Assembly (NCBI GenBank): GCA_041483175.1
Contig: JBGPFD010000137.1
Coordinates: 1-9,356 of the forward strand
Direction: 5' to 3'
DNA length: 9,356 nucleotides
Origin: Gp7-AA10 sp041483175
GTDB lineage: Bacteria > Acidobacteriota > Thermoanaerobaculia > Gp7-AA8
The number at the start of each line of letters is the position of its first letter. Position 1 is the first letter of the stretch. Under the pieces are notes generated by a model, which worked only from the letters and a program-made list of their open reading frames with translations, was not told where the DNA came from and searched no databases. Below, in pieces: positions 6,019 through 9,356 of this stretch. The translations under genes and the position numbers were made by a program.

Positions 6019-6842
6019 CGCCGGACCGCCACGGCGACGATGCGCTCCATGTCCGGCGCCTCGATGATCATCTCCGCCGGAATGGCGATGATCTGTGGAT
6101 CGTCGATCTTCACGGCGTCCTTCTCCGTGGTCACGATGGCCACCGCACCCGCGTCGCGCGCGTCGCGCTTGATCGCTTCGATGTCCGCAGCGCTGTAGCG
6201 GTGATGATCGGGGAAGGATCGCGTTCCGGCGAGCGGGAGATCGAGCGAGTGGAAAAATTGCGCGTTGTCGGCCAGCCCGGCGAAGGCGAACACGCGTTTG
6301 CCGCGCAGCGACTGGGGAACCGCCGGCAGCACTCTGCGAGGAAGAACGATGTCCGCGTGGCGGAGGGCGGAGCGCCCCTCCCGGAGAAGCCGGGAACCGG
6401 GCTGGTCGATCACCACGTCGAGATCGCGGTAGAGCTGGAGGTGCTGGAATCCATCATCGAGTATAAATATATCAACTGATTCTCGTATAGCGTTATCATA
6501 ACGATTTATGCCGACGATGACTCGGGCCTGCGGCACGCGTTTCTTGATCAGCACCGGCTCGTCACCATAGCGATCCGGGTCGAGTGCGTCGACGACGCCT
6601 CCCTCCCCGGAGCGCCGATAGCCGCGCGTGAGCACGCCGACGCGCAGCCCGCGCGACACGAGCGCACCGGCGATGGCGATCACCGCTGGCGTTTTGCCGC
6701 TCCCGCCGGCGGCGATACCGCCGACGGAGATCACCGGAACCGGCAGGCGTTTCCCGTGAACGATGCCGGCGCGGTAGAGCGCGCGGCGGACGCGATTCAC
6801 TCCGCGCAGCAGGAGCTCGGCCGGTTTGAGCAGCCATGTCAC
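6015..6842 (-). CDS. lpxK: Tetraacyldisaccharide 4'-kinase
   Basis: LpxK phosphorylates the 4' position of the tetraacyldisaccharide-1-phosphate to give lipid IVA, at the inner-membrane surface. The 275-residue product has an N-terminal amphipathic stretch (1-30), a Walker A loop SVGGIAAGGSGKTP (39-52; K50, T51), LTRGY (71-75), GDEP (93-96), the catalytic-region FILDDGFQH (126-134), DHHRY (212-216) and VTTEKDAVK (237-245). It is somewhat shorter than E. coli LpxK (328). The start is a GTG at 6842 in a GTGA overlap with the waaA stop; no in-frame ATG is nearby. Codons 112-127 form a strikingly AT-rich island described separately. By recalled comparison, the helix between 'NR' and 'DDGFQH' is about four residues shorter than usual. 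Even so, all catalytic motifs are intact and the frame is unbroken, so the gene should be functional. Confidence 0.93.
   Translation of the reverse strand: MTWLLKPAELLLRGVNRVRRALYRAGIVHGKRLPVPVISVGGIAAGGSGKTPAVIAIAGALVSRGLRVGVLTRGYRRSGEGGVVDALDPDRYGDEPVLIKKRVPQARVIVGINRYDNAIRESVDIFILDDGFQHLQLYRDLDVVIDQPGSRLLREGRSALRHADIVLPRRVLPAVPQSLRGKRVFAFAGLADNAQFFHSLDLPLAGTRSFPDHHRYSAADIEAIKRDARDAGAVAIVTTEKDAVKIDDPQIIAIPAEMIIEAPDMERIVAVAVRR
6462..6509 (-). other. AT-rich, rare-codon island inside lpxK
   Basis: Sixteen consecutive codons (I112 to I127) contain only 12 G or C in 48 bases, 25%, in a gene otherwise clearly GC-rich. ATA is used for all four isoleucines, and AAT, TAT and TTT also appear. The island holds a 13-base palindrome, CGTTATCATAACG (6491-6503), and near-terminal inverted hexamers ATAAAT (6463-6468) and ATTTAT (6504-6509). 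On the minus strand it also contains TATACT, a -10-like hexamer, but no matching -35 box. Confidence 0.7.
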
Positions 6843-8107
6843 GCGAGCAACTCGACGATACGCTCGGCGGTGCGGGCTGCAGCACCGCGATTCTGTTCCA
6901 CCGTCCGGAGCGCCCGCTGCCCGTAGCCGCGCCGCGCGGCCTCGTCGTGGAGCATTCTCCGGGCGAACGCGATCAGCTCGGCAGCCGAGCGCACTTCCAC
7001 CGCGGCGTCGTTTTCCAGGAACGTGACGGCGATCTCGCGGAAGTTGGTCATGTGCCGGCCGAAGCAGAGCGGCACGCCGGCCGCGGCCGGCTCGATCGGA
7101 TTGTGGCCGCCGGTCGGCACCAGGCTTCCGCCGATGAATGCGACGGTGGCGTAGCGGTAGATCCGCGAAAGTTCGCCGACGCTGTCGAGGAGGAGGAGGT
7201 TCGTCGTTCGTATTTCGTGGTTTGTAGTGAGTTCGCTGCGCCGAACGAAGGGAATCGACGTCGTGCGCAGCAGCGCGGCGACGATCTCGAACCGCTCCGG
7301 CTTGCGCGGCGCCACGATTGCGAACGCGTTCTCCTCGGCGAGGAAATGCTCCAGCTCCGGCAGAATCGCTTCTTCCTCTCCTTCGCGCGTCGATCCGAAG
7401 ATGACCACCGGGCGCCCGCCGATGAGAGATTCGATCCGCGGCCCAATCGCCAGCGGCTTCTCGTCCGGCGTGAAGTCGAACTTCACGTTGCCCATGACCT
7501 CGACGGCTTCGGCAGGAGCGCCGATGGTCAGAAATCGCTGCCGGTCGCCTTCATCACGCGCCAGCACGCAGTCGAATTGCCGGAGAATGCGGCGCACGAT
7601 CGGCCGGAAGGCGCGATAGCGTGGATACGATCGATCGGAGAGGCGGCCATTGGCCAGCAGCAAACGCAGTCCGCGTGCGCGCGACAGGCGCGTGACGTTC
7701 GGCCAGATCTCCGTCTCCATGGCCGCGAAGACGCGGGGCTGGTGATGATCGAGAAAGCGCCGCACCGAGGCGCTGAAGTCGAACGGAAAATAGGTGACCG
7801 TCGCCTCCGGAAAGAGACGCCGCGCCTGCGCCTGGCCGGTGATCGTAGTCGTGGTGAAGACGATCGATGTGCCCGGCCGGCGCCGCAGCAGCTCGTCGAC
7901 TACCGGCCGTGACGCGAGCGTTTCGCCGACCGAAACGGCGTGAATCCAGAGATCGTGCGTTCCGGCTGGCGTGCGATAGAAGCCGATCCGCTCGGGAAAG
8001 TTACTCAGGTATTTTCCTCGCAGGAATCCGGTGACCAGGAAAAAAGGAAGCGCCAGGAGAAAAACGAGGTACAACAGCACCTCGTAGACGACGAACATGC
8101 GGCGCAT
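6839..8107 (-). CDS. waaA: 3-deoxy-D-manno-octulosonic acid (Kdo) transferase
   Basis: WaaA transfers Kdo from CMP-Kdo to lipid IVA at the cytoplasmic face of the inner membrane. The 422-residue product has an N-terminal membrane anchor (8-26, LPFFLVTGFLRGKY next), then IHAVSVGET with catalytic-base candidate E62, AMETEIWPN (129-137), ANGRLSDRSY (152-161), MGNVKFD (205-211), FGSTREGEEE (237-246), APRKPERF (266-273) and GGSLVPTGGHNPIEPA (326-341). It heads the LPS operon and overlaps lpxK by 4 bases. Two starts are possible: ATG at 8107 (MRRM...) or ATG at 8098 (MFVVYEVLLY); the second resembles typical WaaA N-termini. An unusual segment, TTNHEIRTTN (294-303), is encoded by degenerate heptamer repeats. 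How many Kdo residues it adds cannot be told. Confidence 0.94.
   Translation of the reverse strand: MRRMFVVYEVLLYLVFLLALPFFLVTGFLRGKYLSNFPERIGFYRTPAGTHDLWIHAVSVGETLASRPVVDELLRRRPGTSIVFTTTTITGQAQARRLFPEATVTYFPFDFSASVRRFLDHHQPRVFAAMETEIWPNVTRLSRARGLRLLLANGRLSDRSYPRYRAFRPIVRRILRQFDCVLARDEGDRQRFLTIGAPAEAVEVMGNVKFDFTPDEKPLAIGPRIESLIGGRPVVIFGSTREGEEEAILPELEHFLAEENAFAIVAPRKPERFEIVAALLRTTSIPFVRRSELTTNHEIRTTNLLLLDSVGELSRIYRYATVAFIGGSLVPTGGHNPIEPAAAGVPLCFGRHMTNFREIAVTFLENDAAVEVRSAAELIAFARRMLHDEAARRGYGQRALRTVEQNRGAAARTAERIVELLA
7200..7227. repeat. Four degenerate tandem heptamers inside waaA
   Basis: On the plus strand the units are TTCGTCG, TTCGTAT, TTCGTGG and TTTGTAG, consensus TTCGTNN. Three units equal 21 bases or 7 codons, so the encoded peptide repeats TTN exactly seven residues apart (294-296 and 301-303). 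It sits directly beside a run of four CTC leucine codons. The segment falls in what I recall as a variable loop of WaaA, between the SEL and LLLLDSVGEL elements. Confidence 0.6.
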
Positions 8108-8108
8108 G
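8096..8108. other. Palindrome carrying start codons of both divergent genes
   Basis: CATGCGGCGCATG is a perfect inverted repeat around a single central base. Each strand reads ATG-CGN-CGC-ATG, so each divergent protein can begin Met-Arg-Arg-Met. Plus-strand ATGs are at 8097 and 8106; minus-strand ATGs begin at 8107 and 8098. An in-frame TAG at 8085-8087 closes the plus-strand frame upstream. The two genes therefore have at most 7 bases between ATG starts, or up to 11 bases of overlap. Confidence 0.85.
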
Positions 8109-9356
8109 ATACCGACTTTGCCTCTGACGCTGTTCGCGTTGAATGTGGCCGCATTTTCGATCCTGCGGCTGATCTTTTTCCTGGTCTACCGCGACCACAG
8201 CATGGCCGCGGGCGACCTGGCGCATGCCTTCTATCTGGGGCTGAAATTCGACGCGCGGCTGGCGGCGATCATCAGCTTGCCGCTGCTGCTCCTCACCGCG
8301 CCCGCAATCAGCGGCGCGTACACCGTGGTGGTGGAGGCGTTCGTTGCCATCCTCTACGCTGCCGATTTCGCGACGTACGCATACATCCATCAGCGGCTGA
8401 ACGCCGAGGTGCTGGAGTTTCTGCGCAATCCGATCATCTCTTGGCACATGGCGTGGGAGTCGTACCACGTCGTTCTCTTCGGGCTGTTGATCGTCGCCGT
8501 TCTCGCGGTGATGGTGCTTTTTCTCGGGCGGCGGCCGGCCAGCGGGCAACGGCGAACGACGCGCGTGCTGCTCGCACTTTTCTTTCTGCTCTGCATCTAC
8601 GGCAAGTTCTCGCGGTATCCGCTGCGCTGGAGCGATGCATTTTTCTCGCGCGATTCGTTCCTTGGCGAATTGGCGCTCAATCCCGCGCAGTACCTGTTCG
8701 AGACGATGCGCGAGGAGCCGCCGCGCTTCGACGTGGCGCACGTGCGGCGGCTCTATCCGGCCATGGTTGGTTACCTCGGCGTCGATCATCCCGATCCGAA
8801 GACGCTCACCCTCGCGCGCACGCCGCCGCTGTTTCCGCAGGTCCGCGGCACGCCGAACATCGTCGTCATCCAGCTCGAGTCGTTTGCCGCGTTCAAAAGC
8901 GGCGCGTTCGGCAATCGGATGAACGGCTGTCCGAACTTCGACGACGTGGCGCGCAACGGGATTCTGTTCACCAACGCCTATTCCCCATCGGAGAAGACCG
9001 CGCGAGCGTTGTTCGCCGTCGTCTTCGGCATCCCCGACGTCAGCCCGTGGCAGGCTTCGGCTCACAATCCGCTCACCGTCGACCAGGCGACGATCGTGAA
9101 TGCCTTCACCGGCTACGACAAGCTCTACTTCCTCGGCGGGAGCGCGAACTGGAGCAACATCCGCGGCATGCTAGCGCACAACATCGGCGGTCTGCGCATC
9201 TTCGAGGAAGGTTCGTACAGCGCGCCGGCGGTGGACGTCTGGGGCATTTCTGACGAAGATCTTCTCCTGGCGACGAACGAGGTCTTCCGGTCGGAACGGA
9301 AACCGTTTTTCGCCATCGTCCAGACCTCCGGGAATCACCGGCCGTACACGATTCCG
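8106..9356 (+). CDS. LTA-synthase/phosphoglycerol-transferase-like membrane sulfatase-fold enzyme, 3' end outside window
   Basis: The frame is open to the window edge and gives 417 residues. Hydrophobic segments at about 7-27, 49-68, 71-94, 120-140 and 153-166 make a five-helix membrane domain like LtaS and OpgB. A linker follows, then an extracytoplasmic sulfatase-fold domain starting at PNIVVIQLESF. E258 (QLES) is the expected metal ligand and T298 (SEKTARALF) the expected nucleophile. LGGSANWSNIRGM, WGISDEDLL (379-387) and QTSGNHRPYTIP (H411) are later active-site elements. Such enzymes transfer phosphoglycerol or phosphoethanolamine to lipids or glycans in the periplasm or outer leaflet; the substrate here is unknown. 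Beside an LPS operon, modification of lipid A or core is a reasonable inference. Start is ATG 8106, or 8097 in the same frame. No ribosome-binding site is clear. waaA is divergent with effectively no gap. Confidence 0.88.
   Translation, partial: MIPTLPLTLFALNVAAFSILRLIFFLVYRDHSMAAGDLAHAFYLGLKFDARLAAIISLPLLLLTAPAISGAYTVVVEAFVAILYAADFATYAYIHQRLNAEVLEFLRNPIISWHMAWESYHVVLFGLLIVAVLAVMVLFLGRRPASGQRRTTRVLLALFFLLCIYGKFSRYPLRWSDAFFSRDSFLGELALNPAQYLFETMREEPPRFDVAHVRRLYPAMVGYLGVDHPDPKTLTLARTPPLFPQVRGTPNIVVIQLESFAAFKSGAFGNRMNGCPNFDDVARNGILFTNAYSPSEKTARALFAVVFGIPDVSPWQASAHNPLTVDQATIVNAFTGYDKLYFLGGSANWSNIRGMLAHNIGGLRIFEEGSYSAPAVDVWGISDEDLLLATNEVFRSERKPFFAIVQTSGNHRPYTIP

Noticed and set aside
5044..6198. 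Long plus-strand open frame opposite lpxL and lpxK
   Set aside because: It runs across several intact minus-strand genes with clear catalytic motifs, has low-complexity composition and no family signature.
6836..7912. Long plus-strand open frame opposite waaA
   Set aside because: It is antisense to waaA, with no motif; its composition reflects codon bias of the true gene.
8001..9065. Long minus-strand frame opposite the sulfatase-fold gene
   Set aside because: It is a shadow of the plus-strand gene; no recognisable domain and biased composition.
7940..9253. Long plus-strand frame crossing the waaA start and the sulfatase-fold gene
   Set aside because: It is a different frame from the membrane/sulfatase product, very rich in Arg and His, and lacks transmembrane segments or motifs.

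Overview
This window is GC-rich, with tightly packed genes and almost no non-coding DNA. It looks like chromosomal housekeeping sequence from a diderm (outer-membrane, LPS-making) bacterium. The Kdo/lipid A/heptose genes, the M14 peptidase tail, the MerR protein of the 'LRYWETEFP' type and the Cys-rich protein at 3520-4026 would all fit an Acidobacteriota-like or related soil/aquatic lineage. That assignment is inferred from general family knowledge and is tentative. I see no rRNA, tRNA, CRISPR array, insertion sequence or phage gene, and no gene-free stretch over 300 bases.

Left block, + strand (1-3150): the C-terminal end of a probable M14-type carboxypeptidase, then a MEMO-family protein (AmmeMemoRadiSam protein B), ADP-glucose glycogen synthase GlgA, and a free methionine-(R)-sulfoxide reductase of the GAF family. 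The last three genes are separated by 52 and 10 bases and are probably co-transcribed. The reductase frame has no stop where the family normally ends. It runs on through an inverted repeat into the antisense strand of the next gene.

Right block, - strand (8107 down to 3150): waaA (Kdo transferase), lpxK (lipid A 4'-kinase), lpxL-like acyltransferase, waaF-like heptosyltransferase, a Cys-rich protein of unknown function, and a small MerR-type regulator. The first four genes overlap by 4, 4 and 11 (or 8) bases, so they are almost certainly one operon. Together they cover Kdo transfer, 4'-phosphorylation, late acylation and inner-core sugar addition. The last two genes follow after gaps of 62 and 16 bases.

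Right edge, + strand (8106-9356): the N-terminal 417 residues of a membrane-anchored LTA-synthase/phosphoglycerol-transferase-like sulfatase-fold enzyme, transcribed away from waaA. The two genes have no usable intergenic space: their start codons lie in one 13-base palindrome.

I found no wholly new multi-gene system. The best second-look items are the palindromic zero-gap divergent start, the Cys-rich orphan in the LPS operon, a degenerate heptanucleotide repeat inside waaA, a 48-base AT-rich patch inside lpxK, and the reductase without a normal stop.
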